This document shows, piece after piece, positions 8,331 through 17,303 of a stretch of DNA of 25,316 nt (within the stretch, counting starts at the first letter, position 1; the number at the start of each line of letters is the position of its first letter). The stretch is from Marisimplicoccus sp964437815 (GTDB taxonomy: Bacteria > Bacteroidota > Bacteroidia > Flavobacteriales > Flavobacteriaceae). Where the stretch lies: NCBI GenBank assembly GCA_964437815.1, contig CAYTIE010000016.1, positions 1-25,316 on the forward strand. Direction: 5' to 3'. The notes beneath the pieces were generated by a model. It was not told where the DNA came from, did no database searches, and was given only the letters and a program-made list of their open reading frames with translations. The translations under genes and the position numbers were made by a program.

Positions 8331-8346
8331 TTATATCTATTTGAAT

Positions 8347-11300
8347 ATGACAAAAAATAATGAAATAGTAACACAAAAGAAATTTAATACCATCTCCATT
8401 GGATTAGCTTCACCTGAAGTTATACTTGGGAATTCAAGAGGAGAAGTTCTTAAACCAGAAACAATAAATTATAGGACTCACAAACCAGAAAGAGATGGTT
8501 TGTTTTGTGAAAGAATTTTTGGCCCTGTCAAGGACTTTGAATGTGCTTGTGGAAAATATAAAAGAATCCGTTATAAAGGGATTGTTTGTGATAGGTGTGG
8601 TGTTGAAGTAACTGAGAAGAAAGTTAGAAGGGATAGGGTTGGTCATATTAGTTTAGTTGTTCCTGTAGCTCACATTTGGTATTTTAGATCATTACCAAAT
8701 AAAATTGGTTACCTACTAGGTTTAGCATCTAAAAAGCTTGATATGATAATATATTATGAAAGATATGTTGTCATTCAACCGGGGGAGGCTAATAATAGTG
8801 AAGGTGAACCAATTAACAAGATGGACTTCCTAACAGAGGAAGAATATTTGTCTATTATAGAGACACTCCCTGCTGACAATCAATTTTTAGATGAAAATGA
8901 TGAAAAAAAATTCATTGCAAAAATGGGAGCAGAATGTTTAATTGAACTTTTATCAAGAATTGATTTAGAAGAATTGTCATATGAATTAAGACATAAAGCA
9001 AATAATGAAACTTCTAAGCAAAGAAAAACAGAAGCACTTAAAAGGCTTCAAGTTGTTGAATCTTTCAGAGAAGCAAATCAAAGAAAGGAAAATCTTCCTG
9101 AGTGGATGATAGTCAAAGTTATCCCTGTTATTCCACCTGAATTAAGACCCCTTGTTCCATTAGATGGAGGAAGGTTTGCAACTTCAGACCTAAATGATTT
9201 ATATAGAAGGGTTATTATTAGAAATAATAGATTGAAAAGATTAGTGGAAATTAAAGCTCCTGAGGTAATACTTAGAAATGAAAAAAGAATGCTTCAAGAA
9301 TCAGTTGATTCATTATTTGATAATACAAGAAAGTCTTCTGCAGTTAAAACAGAATCAAATAGGCCGTTAAAATCATTGTCTGATTCATTGAAAGGAAAAC
9401 AAGGAAGATTTAGACAAAACTTATTAGGAAAAAGAGTAGATTATTCTGCAAGGTCTGTAATTGTTGTAGGTCCTGAATTGAAGNNNNNNNNNNNNNNNNN
9501 NNNNNNNNNNNNNNNNNNNNNNNNNNNNNNNNNNNNNNNNNNNNNNNNNNNNNNNNNNNNNNNNNNNNNNNNNNNNNNNNNNNCTTCATCCATTAACTTG
9601 TACTGCATTTAATGCAGATTTTGATGGAGATCAAATGGCAGTTCATCTTCCATTGGGTCCTGAAGCGATTCTTGAGGCACAATTGTTAATGCTAGGATCT
9701 CATAATATTCTGAATCCTGCTAATGGTTCTCCAATTACTGTTCCATCTCAAGATATGGTTCTTGGGCTTTATTATATGACTAAGGCTAAAAAAACTGATG
9801 GTAATAATAAATCAGTTGGAGAAGGGCTTACATTTTATTCCTCAGAGGAAGTTAAAATGGCTTATAATGAAGACATAGTTGAATTAAATGCAGTTATAAG
9901 ATGTAGAATTTCAAGATATGATAATGAATCAGAGAATACTATTTCTGAAATTATTGAAACTACACCTGGTAGAATATTCTTTAATGAAGTTGTTCCAGAA
10001 AAAGCTGGTTATTTTAATGAAGTACTAACAAAAAAGAATTTAAGAGAAATAATTGGTAAAATTCTTCAATTTACAAGTGTTCCAGAAACTTCAGAATTCT
10101 TAGATAAAATCAAAGATTTAGGATATTCTTTTGCTTTTAAAGGTGGTCTTTCTTTTAGTCTAGGAGATATAATTATTCCTGAGAAAAAACAAACTCTTAT
10201 TGACAATGCCAATACTCAGGTTGATGGTATTATAAACAACTATAATATGGGATTGATTACCAATAATGAAAGGTATAATCAGGTTATAGATGTATGGACA
10301 TCAGCGAATGCAACTTTGACTGAGCTTGCTATGAAACAAATAAGTGAAGATCAAAAAGGGTTTAATTCTGTTTATATGATGCTTGATTCTGGAGCTAGAG
10401 GTTCAAAAGAACAAATTAGACAATTAACAGGTATGAGAGGACTAATGGCTAAGCCAAAGAAATCTAATATTGGAGGAGGTGAGATAATTGAAAATCCAAT
10501 TTTATCAAACTTTAAAGAAGGTCTCTCTATTCTTGAATATTTTATTTCGACTCATGGGGCGAGAAAAGGTTTAGCGGATACAGCTCTTAAAACTGCAGAT
10601 GCTGGTTATCTTACAAGAAGACTTGTAGATGTTTCTCAAGATGTAATTGTTAATGAATTTGATTGTGGAACATTAAGAGGACTAGATGTTTCTGCATTAA
10701 AGAAAAATGAGGAGATTGTAGAAACCCTAGGGGAAAGAATACTTGGAAGAGTTTCTTTAAATCAAATTGTAGATCCATCAAATAATGAAGTAATAGTTGA
10801 ATCTGGAATGCAAATAGATGAAGAAATAGTTGATAAAATTGAATCAACGTCAATTAACTCAGTAGAAGTTAGGTCTCCATTAACATGTGAAACTAAAAAA
10901 GGAATTTGTGTTAATTGTTATGGAAGAAATCTTTCCACAGGACAGTTAGTTCAAATAGGAGAAGCTGTTGGAGTTGTTGCTGCTCAATCTATTGGAGAAC
11001 CAGGAACTCAATTAACTTTAAGAACTTTTCACGTGGGTGGAGTAGCAGGGAATATTTCAGAAGAAAATTCTTTAATCTCAAGATTTGAAGGAACTGCAGA
11101 GATTGATGATTTAAAAATTGTTAAGGTTAAAGATAATGATGGTAATAATAACATTGTTATATCGAGGACAAGTGAAATAAGAATTGTAGATAATGCTACT
11201 AAAAATGTTTTAAGTACTAATAATATACCATATGGTTCCTATATAAGTATAAGAAATGGTCAAAAGTTAAAAAAGGGAGATCTAATATGTCAATGGGATC

Positions 11301-12493
11301 CATTTAATGGAGTTATAGTTTCAGAATTTTCTGGAAAAATAGTTTATGAAAACATTGAAATTGGAAAAACCTTCCAGGTTGAAATTGATGAACAAACTGG
11401 TTTTAAAGAAAAAGTAATAACTGATACTAGAGATAAAAAATTAATACCAACACTATTGATACAAGACTCTAAAGGTATTACACTTAGGTCATATAATTTG
11501 CCTGTTGGTGCGCATATCATGGTTGATGAAAAAGAAAAAATAACTAAAGGGAAGATACTAGTTAAAATCCCAAGAAAATCTGGAAAATCAGGAGATATAA
11601 CGGGTGGGCTTCCAAGAGTTACTGAACTTTTTGAGGCAAGAAATCCATCAAATCCTGCTGTTGTTTCTGAAATAGATGGTGTTGTTTCTTTTGGTAAGAT
11701 AAAGCGTGGTAACAGAGAAATAGTAGTAGAATCTAAATTTGGAGATGTAAAAAAATATCTAGTAAAACTTTCAAACCAAATATTAGTTCAAGAAAATGAT
11801 TTTATTAAAGCTGGGATGCCTTTATCTGATGGTTCTATAACTCCTACAGATATTTTAAATATAAAGGGTCCTTCAGCTGTTCAACAATATCTAGTTAATG
11901 AAGTACAAGAAGTTTATAGGTTGCAAGGTGTTAAAATTAATGATAAACATTTTGAAGTTGTTGTAAGGCAAATGATGAGAAAAGTTAAAATAATTGACTC
12001 AGGAGATTCTATATTCCTTGAAAACCAGTTGACTTATAAGGATGAATTTATTTCTCAAAACGATTCATTATATGGTATGAAAGCTATTGAAGATGCTGGT
12101 GAAAGTGAAAAATTTAAGGTTGGCCAATTAGTTTCTGCACGTCAGCTTCGTGATGAAAATTCAATTTTAAAAAGAGATAATAAAAAGATAATTTCAGGTA
12201 GAGATGCTAAACCAGCAACTGCATCTACTCAGCTCCAAGGAATCACAAGAGCTTCTCTTCAAACTAAATCCTTTATCTCTGCTGCTTCTTTCCAAGAGAC
12301 CACAAAAGTTCTTAATGAAGCTGCTGTTAATGGTAAAAATGATTCTTTAGAGGGGTTAAAAGAAAATGTGATTGTTGGACATAAAATTCCAGCAGGTACA
12401 GGTAATAGGAAATATGATGAAATCTTAGTAGGTCTTAAAGAAGAATACAATAGTTTGCTCATAAATAAAGAAGAAGAAGAGTTAAATTATTAA
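8347..12493 (+). CDS. rpoC: DNA-directed RNA polymerase subunit beta' (interrupted by an assembly gap)
   Basis: RpoC is the largest polymerase subunit and carries the catalytic Mg-binding aspartates. Residues 1-379 lie before the gap and include the zinc site with Cys66, Cys68, Cys81 and Cys84. After the gap the frame resumes at 9584 with LHPLTCTAF and the catalytic NADFDGD. It continues through the bridge-helix/trigger-loop region and a second four-Cys zinc site (one Cys in NEFDCG, three in CETKKGICVNC) to the normal C-terminus. Start: ATG at 8347 gives MTKNNEIVTQKKFN; an upstream TTG at 8341 is less likely. The two halves are in different frames only because of the N-run. Comparison with E. 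coli RpoC suggests about 86 residues are missing. Visible parts sum to about 1348 aa, so the full protein would be about 1434 aa, normal for the family. It should not be called a pseudogene. Confidence 0.97.
9484..9583. other. Assembly gap of 100 N inside rpoC
   Basis: Exactly 100 N separate codon AAG (9481-9483) from CTT (9584-9586). One hundred is a conventional placeholder, and the flanking reading frames differ by one base across it, so the true gap length must be a multiple of three. The missing protein segment normally runs from just after the VVGPELK motif to just before LHPL. Confidence 0.99.
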
Positions 12494-12503
12494 TTTAACT
12501 TAT

Positions 12504-13022
12504 ATGGCTGAGAAAAAAGTAGTTTTAGTTGATAAAAATGACAACCAAATAGGTCTAATGCCTAAGATGGAAGCTCATCAAAAAGGAATACTGCATAGAG
12601 CCTTTTCTATATTTATTATTAATTCTCAAAATCAAATATTACTTCAAAAGAGATCAGCTAATAAATATCATTCTGCAGGCTTGTGGACTAATACCTGTTG
12701 CAGTCACCCAAGAGAGGGGGAAAATATTATTGATGCAGGTAGTAGAAGATTACATGAAGAAATGGGAATTAAGACAGATCTTAAAGTAGCTTTTAATTTT
12801 ACATATAAGGCAGAGTTAGAAAATGGACTTATAGAGCATGAATATGATCATGTTTTAATTGGAGAATTTAATGGAACTCCTAAATTAAATAAAGATGAAG
12901 CAGAAGATTGGAAATGGATTTCAATTGAAGAGGTTAGAAAAGATATTATAGAAAATGAGACAGATTATACAGTCTGGTTTGTTATAGCATTTGAGTATTT
13001 TTATAAAAATTTTAAAAAGTGA
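12504..13022 (+). CDS. idi: Isopentenyl-diphosphate delta-isomerase, type 1
   Basis: This enzyme interconverts isopentenyl and dimethylallyl diphosphate for isoprenoid synthesis (quinones, undecaprenol, carotenoids). The 172-aa protein is a Nudix-fold type 1 isomerase. His25 and His31 match the N-terminal metal ligands. WTNTCCSHP (61-69) contains the catalytic Cys (Cys66 by alignment with E. coli Cys67) and metal-binding His68. RRLHEEMG (81-88) is the Nudix-box remnant, and Glu111/Glu113 in IEHEYDH match the acid/metal glutamates. It begins 10 nt after the rpoC stop and ends overlapping the next gene by 4 nt. It is probably expressed by read-through from the rpo operon, since no separate promoter is obvious in the short spacer. 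Confidence 0.95.
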   Translation: MAEKKVVLVDKNDNQIGLMPKMEAHQKGILHRAFSIFIINSQNQILLQKRSANKYHSAGLWTNTCCSHPREGENIIDAGSRRLHEEMGIKTDLKVAFNFTYKAELENGLIEHEYDHVLIGEFNGTPKLNKDEAEDWKWISIEEVRKDIIENETDYTVWFVIAFEYFYKNFKK

Positions 13023-13426
13023 ATCTTACAATAAGTAGAAAATCCCATTTTAACGCAGCTCATAAACTTTATAGGTCAGACTGGTCTAATGAAAAAAATG
13101 AACAAGTTTTTGGTAAGTGTGCAAATAAGAATTTCCATGGTCACAACTATGACCTAACTGTTAGTTTAACTGGAAAAGTAGACCCTGAAACGGGATATGT
13201 TTATGATCTAGCTAGATTAAAGGAAATAATTAAAAAAGAAGTTGAGGATTACCTTGATCACAAAAATTTAAATCTTGATATTCCAGAATTTAATAATTTA
13301 AACCCAACTGCTGAGAATATAGCAGTTCTAATATATGATAGGCTAATAAACCACTTTAAACCTGATTATAAGCTTAAAATAACTCTTTTCGAGACTCCTA
13401 GAAATTTTGTGGAATATTCTGGATAA
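13019..13426 (+). CDS. queD: 6-pyruvoyl-tetrahydropterin synthase / QueD family protein
   Basis: Members of this T-fold family convert dihydroneopterin triphosphate to 6-carboxy-tetrahydropterin (queuosine path) or 6-pyruvoyl-tetrahydropterin. The 135-aa protein shows the zinc ligands His15 (HFNAAH) and His40/His42 (FHGHNY), catalytic Cys34 (FGKCANKNFHGH), the Asp80-His81 pair (YLDHKNLN) and the pterin-anchoring Glu125 (LFETPRNF). The start is GTG inside a GTGA overlap with the idi stop. No in-frame ATG upstream is available, and the next residues (NLTISRKSHFNAAH) match the family's usual beginning. Sequence alone does not settle QueD against PTPS specificity, and no queC/queE neighbours are present, so the symbol is provisional. 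Confidence 0.88.
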   Translation: MNLTISRKSHFNAAHKLYRSDWSNEKNEQVFGKCANKNFHGHNYDLTVSLTGKVDPETGYVYDLARLKEIIKKEVEDYLDHKNLNLDIPEFNNLNPTAENIAVLIYDRLINHFKPDYKLKITLFETPRNFVEYSG

Positions 13427-13430
13427 AAAT

Positions 13431-13559
13431 TTATCTTCTTCTTTGTTTGATTATCTCTCTTCTTGTTTTTGAAGGTGTAAAACTGAAAATTTTCACTAAC
13501 TGGTCTAAAAAGCTTTTTGAAGTTTGTGAAGGTCTATATCGTATTGTTTTCAATTTCAT
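13431..13559 (-). CDS. Putative small basic protein (42 aa), unrecognised
   Basis: On the minus strand an ATG at 13559 opens a 42-codon frame ending at TAA 13431-13433. The product starts MKLKTIRYRPSQTSK and ends with RREIIKQRRR. It has many Lys/Arg residues, few acidic ones and no Cys. It begins 16 nt after the stop of the DUF4369 lipoprotein gene and finishes 4 nt from the queD stop on the other strand, filling an otherwise empty 149-nt spacer in a very compact genome. Position and composition suggest a real third gene of the minus-strand operon, perhaps a nucleic-acid- or ribosome-binding peptide, but I do not recognise the family. A chance ORF remains possible. Confidence 0.5.
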   Translation of the reverse strand: MKLKTIRYRPSQTSKSFLDQLVKIFSFTPSKTRREIIKQRRR

Positions 13560-13575
13560 AATACTAAAATACTGA

Positions 13576-14283
13576 TTATTTACTAATTATCTCCATCAAT
13601 AACTTACCATATTTACTAACCCTTATAGAGTCATTAAATTTATCATACACCTGTTTTAATAACTCTTTATTTGCATCTGGGACTTCAGTAGTTAGAATAT
13701 AAGGAGAAATCTCATAATTAGCATTTGTAGTTGCAAAGTTTAAACTATAAAGATATTTTCTCTTAATTAAATTATTTATTGCATCATTAACTGAATCAAA
13801 TCTTTTATTATTACCATTAATTTGAGAATTATAATATATTTCAAGTAAGTCAAGATTCTCAAGGTTAAATTTCCTTATAATAGATATATACTCTTCCATT
13901 AGAATTTGATTGTCTGATCCAAGAATTTCAGCAGTTGAGTCAAAAGTATTTACTCTAGTATTAATTGTTATTTCACCAATATCACCAAAAAACTTTATTC
14001 TATCATTCAGAGAATCACCATCTAATTTATCTAAGTATAAATAATATATATCAGGCTCATCTATAGGTATACCCATATTAAATTCAAATTCATCATTAAC
14101 CTTAGTTGAGTCAATAGAAATAAAAACTGAATCAACGAATTTTTGAAGATAAAGGTCCCCCTTTCTTAAGCCATCAATTTTGCCATTCACTGACATAAAA
14201 TTATCTGATGTATTACTATTACAGGATTGTATAATTATAATTGAGAATAGAACTAGTGATATTTTTATCAGTTGATTTACCAT
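13576..14283 (-). CDS. DUF4369-like lipoprotein
   Basis: The 235-aa product has a lipoprotein signal: a charged start, a hydrophobic core (about residues 7-18) and a lipobox ending IIQSC with Cys21 as the lipidated residue. The segment at about residues 30-130 (VNGKIDGLRKGDLYLQKFVD, SVFISIDSTKVNDEFEFNMG) resembles DUF4369, the beta-rich domain found at the N-terminus of many Bacteroidota TlpA-like thioredoxin lipoproteins. No thioredoxin fold or CxxC motif follows; the C-terminal half is a helical Asn/Asp-rich stretch. It starts 2 nt after the upstream DUF5916 gene, so they are cotranscribed, suggesting a periplasmic lipoprotein working with an outer-membrane partner. The function is unknown. 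Confidence 0.8.
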   Translation of the reverse strand: MVNQLIKISLVLFSIIIIQSCNSNTSDNFMSVNGKIDGLRKGDLYLQKFVDSVFISIDSTKVNDEFEFNMGIPIDEPDIYYLYLDKLDGDSLNDRIKFFGDIGEITINTRVNTFDSTAEILGSDNQILMEEYISIIRKFNLENLDLLEIYYNSQINGNNKRFDSVNDAINNLIKRKYLYSLNFATTNANYEISPYILTTEVPDANKELLKQVYDKFNDSIRVSKYGKLLMEIISK

Positions 14284-14285
14284 TA

Positions 14286-16487
14286 TTATATATTAATCCA
14301 ATATGTAAGTTTCAAGTTTATTGATCTAAACTGAGGCTCAATTGAACCAGTGGTAAAATAATTGTCATTATAAACCAAGTATAAATCAGATAATGGTGCA
14401 AATCTCCATTGAAGCCTAGAATTTATTCCTAGATTTTCAGATTGATTAGTATACTGTATATAGGTAGTCCAAAAAGCTTTTTTATTAAAAGTAAATTGAA
14501 ATTTTGGGCTTATTAACCATATGTCTTTACTATTATATGGTTGTGGTAATTCAATAGAATCATAATTTATCTTTAGACTAGTATTAAAGTATGGTTGTAC
14601 TCTAAATTTAAATTCATTGTTAAGAGAAAACTTTTTTCCATTAAAAAATTCTCCAATCTGGATTTCAGTTCTAAAATTAAATAAATCTTTATCAGGAGAA
14701 GAATATGCCATTTCATAATCAGTATATGAATAAAAATTATTAGCAGGAAGAGGAACTGATCCTGTTGTTCTAGTTGGGTCAAAATCATAATACAAATAAT
14801 CTCTCTTTATGTTTTGTTTAATCTCAAATGTACTTGCATTTAAATATTTTATTTCAAAAGAGGAAATATTCCACCTACCTTCAAATCTTTCTTTTTTATT
14901 AGGCCTAAATACATAAGCTGCATAATGTTGCAGTTCATAATTTAGAATTTTATCATTATTTTTTGGATAAATTCTATATTGGTAAAATGGAGTAAGTTTT
15001 ATAAACCCATATCTTCTATAGTATCCAAGGTCTGATCTAAAATCATCGCCAACATATGAACCGCCCATGCTAACATAGTGTTTACGTGTATTCTTTGATA
15101 GTCTTAACCCAAAGGAAGCATTTTTATCGTTTTGCTCAGGAGTAAATGATTTGTGAAAAAATGTTCTTCCTTTCCATTCACCATTTTTAGAGGCTAGGTT
15201 ATATTCAAATCCAAAAACCCTATTATATTTTTTCTGATTCTCAACAAAGTCATAATCTTTTGTGTTTTCTCTATTTATAAAGAAGAATGAATAGTTGGAT
15301 CTAGCAAAAACTTTATTTCTAATGGTAAATAGTGTACTACTATTTTGAGGAACACCTCTAGCTTTATCTTCTTGTGTTAAAACATTTAGTAGCCCTATTC
15401 TTAAATTATCATTTAACTTACCACTCAATCTAATACCACTTATTATCCTATTTTCAATTGTATTTCCTTCTAAATCTTTTGTTATTCCTATCCTTCTTGA
15501 AAAGAAAGGTTCCGCATCTCTTGTTTGCCCAAAATCAGTAAAAAGATCTGAATTTTGAGTAAAAAATTGTCTCTTCTCTGGAAGTCTCAGCTCAAATTGA
15601 GTTAAGTTTACTAATTGATCATCTACCTCAACTTGAGAAAAATCAGGATTTAAAGTAAGGTCAACATTAATTGAATTTCCTATAGGTACTTTAAAATCTA
15701 CACCATATTCAAAATTGTTTAAGCTTTTCTTTTCAATAAAGTTTCTACCAGTATTTGCATTTACATAAGGGATAAACGCAACTGGTTTTTTTGATTCACC
15801 CAAAGGTTTTTCAAAATTGATTTTACCCATAAATGCAAGATCTCCTATTCGCTGATTTTGAGGAGTTTTTGCCCAGGTTGAGTGCTCTAATGATTGAGTA
15901 TCACTTCTGTAAATATTAAATCTCCAGCTCTTGGCACCATTTGTAAAATAAAGTTGATTAAACGGTATCCTAACTTCAGCAATATATGAGTCATCATATA
16001 ATTTTGATTCTACTTCCCATATAGCATCCCAAGATGAGTTCATGCCACCTCTATCACCCCATGATACTATAGAAGATAGTAGCATATCTCCCTTCAATCC
16101 TAGATGGTTAGTTTGGAATTTAAATGCATTTGAGGCATCGTTAAATGTATCAAATATTAATTGAACATAATCTGCACTTTTAGTTTCAAAATCTCTCTCT
16201 AAGTTATATACTGTAAATACCTTCTCCTTAGTATAAGCCTTTACTAATAGATATAAATTCTCTTTATCAAATAATGCTTTAAATTCCGTTTGTTTTATTG
16301 CCTTAACTGAGTCAGTTGGTCTCCATTGCCAAAAGTCAGATGCTATTTCAGCATCTTGCCATGCTTTATCATCAGGTAATCCATCAATTTCAATTTTATC
16401 TTCAGTATACTTAACTGTCACCTCTTGTGCATTAATGCAGAAAGATTGAATAAAAAATAAAGAGAGATAGAGTGAAAATTTCTTCAA
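14286..16487 (-). CDS. CBM9-like / DUF5916 outer-membrane protein
   Basis: The 733-aa protein carries a Sec signal peptide (KKFSLYLSLFFIQSFCINA, cleavage likely after Ala20). Residues of about 25-225 form a carbohydrate-binding family 9-like domain (IEIDGLPDDKAWQDA, FKALFDKENLYLLVKAY, WDAIWEVESKLYDDSYIAEV). The remainder matches DUF5916, a large region with alternating beta-strand character and a terminal aromatic strand (LKLTYWINI) typical of outer-membrane beta-barrels. RLPEKRQFFTQNSDLF is a characteristic segment. The start is TTG at 16487: no in-frame ATG exists just upstream, and TTG places a KK-containing signal peptide correctly. The role is unknown; surface glycan contact or transport is often suggested for the family. 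It heads the minus-strand operon. Confidence 0.85.
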   Translation of the reverse strand: MKKFSLYLSLFFIQSFCINAQEVTVKYTEDKIEIDGLPDDKAWQDAEIASDFWQWRPTDSVKAIKQTEFKALFDKENLYLLVKAYTKEKVFTVYNLERDFETKSADYVQLIFDTFNDASNAFKFQTNHLGLKGDMLLSSIVSWGDRGGMNSSWDAIWEVESKLYDDSYIAEVRIPFNQLYFTNGAKSWRFNIYRSDTQSLEHSTWAKTPQNQRIGDLAFMGKINFEKPLGESKKPVAFIPYVNANTGRNFIEKKSLNNFEYGVDFKVPIGNSINVDLTLNPDFSQVEVDDQLVNLTQFELRLPEKRQFFTQNSDLFTDFGQTRDAEPFFSRRIGITKDLEGNTIENRIISGIRLSGKLNDNLRIGLLNVLTQEDKARGVPQNSSTLFTIRNKVFARSNYSFFFINRENTKDYDFVENQKKYNRVFGFEYNLASKNGEWKGRTFFHKSFTPEQNDKNASFGLRLSKNTRKHYVSMGGSYVGDDFRSDLGYYRRYGFIKLTPFYQYRIYPKNNDKILNYELQHYAAYVFRPNKKERFEGRWNISSFEIKYLNASTFEIKQNIKRDYLYYDFDPTRTTGSVPLPANNFYSYTDYEMAYSSPDKDLFNFRTEIQIGEFFNGKKFSLNNEFKFRVQPYFNTSLKINYDSIELPQPYNSKDIWLISPKFQFTFNKKAFWTTYIQYTNQSENLGINSRLQWRFAPLSDLYLVYNDNYFTTGSIEPQFRSINLKLTYWINI

Positions 16488-16513
16488 ATTAGTTTTTTCT
16501 GATATAAAAATAA

Positions 16514-16527
16514 TAAAGTTAACTTTA
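16514..16527. promoter_or_regulatory. 14-bp perfect palindrome in the divergent spacer
   Basis: TAAAGTTAACTTTA is its own reverse complement. It lies in the 44-nt spacer between the DUF5916 gene (-) and the nuclease gene (+). On each strand it contains TAACTTTA, one base off the TAnnTTTG -7 consensus, so it could be a pair of overlapping promoter elements, an operator, or a chance AT-rich palindrome. Confidence 0.35.
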
Positions 16528-16531
16528 CAAT

Positions 16532-17296
16532 ATGAATATTTTTCATGTAATTATTTTTCTGTTTTTAAGTAATGTAAATCTAACTTATTGGGGGCCAACA
16601 GGTCATAGAGTTGTTGGACAAATTGCTGAACAAAACATCACTGAAAAAACTAGACAAGAAATTACAAAAATTTTAGACGGTGAATCCCTTGCATATATTG
16701 CATTCTATGCTGATGAAATTAAATCAGACAGAGAATATGATAAATACTATAGTTGGCATTTTATAAATTTTGACTTAGATAAAAACTATATGGATACACC
16801 TCCTTCTGATAAAGGAGACTTATATATAGCTATAAATAAATGTATTGATGTGCTTAAAGAAGATTCTAGTGATAAAGAAACCAAAGCATTTTATCTTAAA
16901 TTACTTGTTCATTTCATTGGAGATCTTCACCAACCTCTTCATTTAGGACAAGAGGAGGATAGGGGAGCAAATAGGATTAGTGTTAAATGGTTTGGGAGTA
17001 ATACTAATCTACATAGTGTGTGGGATAGTAAAATGATTGATGGTTATAAAATGAGCTACTCAGAAATAGCATATAACCTCCAAAGAACAAAAGAAAATAA
17101 CTCCAAAGAATTCCAAAGAGAAGATCTCATTAGATGGATTGATGAAATTCATAATTATACCCAAGAGATCTACAAAAGTTTAGATGAAACTAATCTAGGT
17201 TATGAATATCAGTACAATAATTTTGATACTGTTAAGAATATGTTATCACTTGGCGGATATAGGCTTGCTAGAGTACTAGATTATATTTTTAATTGA
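16532..17296 (+). CDS. S1/P1-type zinc-dependent nuclease, secreted
   Basis: This family cleaves single-stranded DNA and RNA and uses three zinc ions. The 254-aa protein has an N-terminal hydrophobic signal (about residues 1-18) that would place Trp20 near the mature N-terminus, where the Trp amino group is a zinc ligand. The other ligands are all visible: His25 (GPTGHR), Asp61 (FYADEI), His76 (SWHFIN), His127 and Asp131 with His137 (HFIGDLHQPLH), then His161 and Asp165 (NLHSVWDS). The complete set implies an active enzyme, probably periplasmic or extracellular, scavenging nucleic acids for phosphate, nucleosides or nitrogen. The ATG lies 4 nt after a -7-like sequence. It converges with htpG with 7 nt between stops. 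Confidence 0.93.
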   Translation: MNIFHVIIFLFLSNVNLTYWGPTGHRVVGQIAEQNITEKTRQEITKILDGESLAYIAFYADEIKSDREYDKYYSWHFINFDLDKNYMDTPPSDKGDLYIAINKCIDVLKEDSSDKETKAFYLKLLVHFIGDLHQPLHLGQEEDRGANRISVKWFGSNTNLHSVWDSKMIDGYKMSYSEIAYNLQRTKENNSKEFQREDLIRWIDEIHNYTQEIYKSLDETNLGYEYQYNNFDTVKNMLSLGGYRLARVLDYIFN

Positions 17297-17303
17297 TATT
17301 TTT

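Noticed and set aside
9484..9612. rpoC as a frameshifted pseudogene, split gene or intein-bearing gene
   Set aside because: The apparent break coincides exactly with the 100-N run. Both flanks are intact and conserved, and only the arbitrary N count shifts the frame.
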